The notes under the pieces were generated by a model that was not told the DNA's origin, did no database searches, and saw only the letters and a list, made by a program, of their open reading frames with translations. From the NCBI GenBank assembly GCA_021292165.1, contig CM037879.1, positions 283,872,272 through 283,936,271 of the forward strand: a stretch of 64,000 nucleotides of DNA, in the 5' to 3' direction. This stretch comes from Shinisaurus crocodilurus. Taxonomy: Eukaryota; Chordata; Lepidosauria; Squamata; Shinisauridae. The position numbers and the translations under genes are program-made. Below are positions 63,786-64,000 of this stretch, one piece after another; the first letter of the stretch is position 1, and each line of letters begins with the position of its first letter.

Positions 63786-64000
63786 TCTATATATATAAAA
63801 GAAGTCCTAACTGACTGTCTGACTGACCAATTTTTGATTGACTGATTCATCAACGCCCAGCTCAAACCGTTTAATCTAGGAACGTGAAATTTTGAAGGAA
63901 CATAGTTTTTATGATGTAGACACCCACTAAGGAAGGATTTTTTGAAATTCTGTCCTTAAGGGGGTGAAAAAAGGGGGCAAAATTGCCCCACTCTCTTATC
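63786..64000 (+). mobile_element. Second Helitron, head-to-tail, cut by window end
   Basis: Begins TCTATATATATAAAAGAAGT directly after the CTAG of the first. AACGTGAAATTTTGAAGGAA and GGGGTGAAAAAAGGGGGC repeat the 5' part of the first copy. The 3' end is outside the window. Confidence 0.87.

Noticed and set aside
1..64000. CRISPR array, operon, bacterial promoter or phage features
   Set aside because: The repeats are dispersed transposon copies and microsatellites in vertebrate-type DNA. There is no regular spacer array and no prokaryotic gene organisation.
1..64000. Endogenous retrovirus
   Set aside because: I saw no paired LTRs, primer-binding site, or retroviral protease, integrase or envelope motifs. 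All reverse transcriptase motifs are of non-LTR or Penelope type.

Overview
This window looks like vertebrate nuclear DNA from a squamate reptile (a lizard-like genome). It is AT-leaning and dense in microsatellites. I recognise no host exon, rRNA gene or functional tRNA gene. The assignment rests on the repeats: several tRNA-headed SINEs of the Sauria type, 5S-rRNA-headed SINEs with a CR1-like tail, L2, CR1-like, RTE-like and L1 LINEs, Penelope-like (PLE) remains, a hAT family with 8-bp target duplications, many short hAT-like foldback elements, and Helitrons. It reads as intergenic or large-intron sequence built by nested transposition.

Layout. 1-6 kb: a CR1-like 3' end, a hAT element that keeps the C-terminal dimerisation domain of its transposase, foldbacks, and a 5S SINE. 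6-14 kb: SINEs and foldbacks with long unassigned stretches. 14.3-16.4 kb: a minus-strand L2 reverse transcriptase broken by one frameshift. 16.9-28.8 kb: a 5S SINE, an RTE-like LINE 3' end with a terminal C2H2 finger, a pair of foldbacks sharing one target duplication, and several TAGGGATG-ended repeats. 29-36 kb: three L1-type 3' fragments, one with a clear 17-bp duplication. 36-49 kb: a 446-bp insertion with 16-bp direct repeats that contains a well-formed hammerhead ribozyme motif (38049-38109), two decayed hammerhead-type repeats, and a three-level nest (LINE, then 5S SINE, then hAT) near 46 kb. 49-56 kb: a Penelope-like protein remnant, Sauria SINEs, and a second hAT element with a perfect 8-bp duplication. 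56.7-60.8 kb: a 4.1-kb L1 insertion carrying almost all of ORF2, with two frameshifts. 62.65 kb to the end: two head-to-tail Helitrons, the first carrying a CpG-rich palindromic segment.

The most interesting signals are: (1) the hammerhead motif, whose helices I, II and III and all core residues can be drawn, inside an element with its own direct repeats, in a window that also holds a PLE protein fragment; (2) a foldback family of about ten copies whose arms carry a CTACAACTCCCAGCATGCC word resembling the ZNF143/THAP11 (SBS) motif; (3) tandem Helitrons; (4) the hAT family in which a short element with both termini forms one end of a longer element. Reading frames are those of transposons and nearly all are damaged; nothing here forms a host operon or pathway. 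Boundaries marked approximate were judged by eye.
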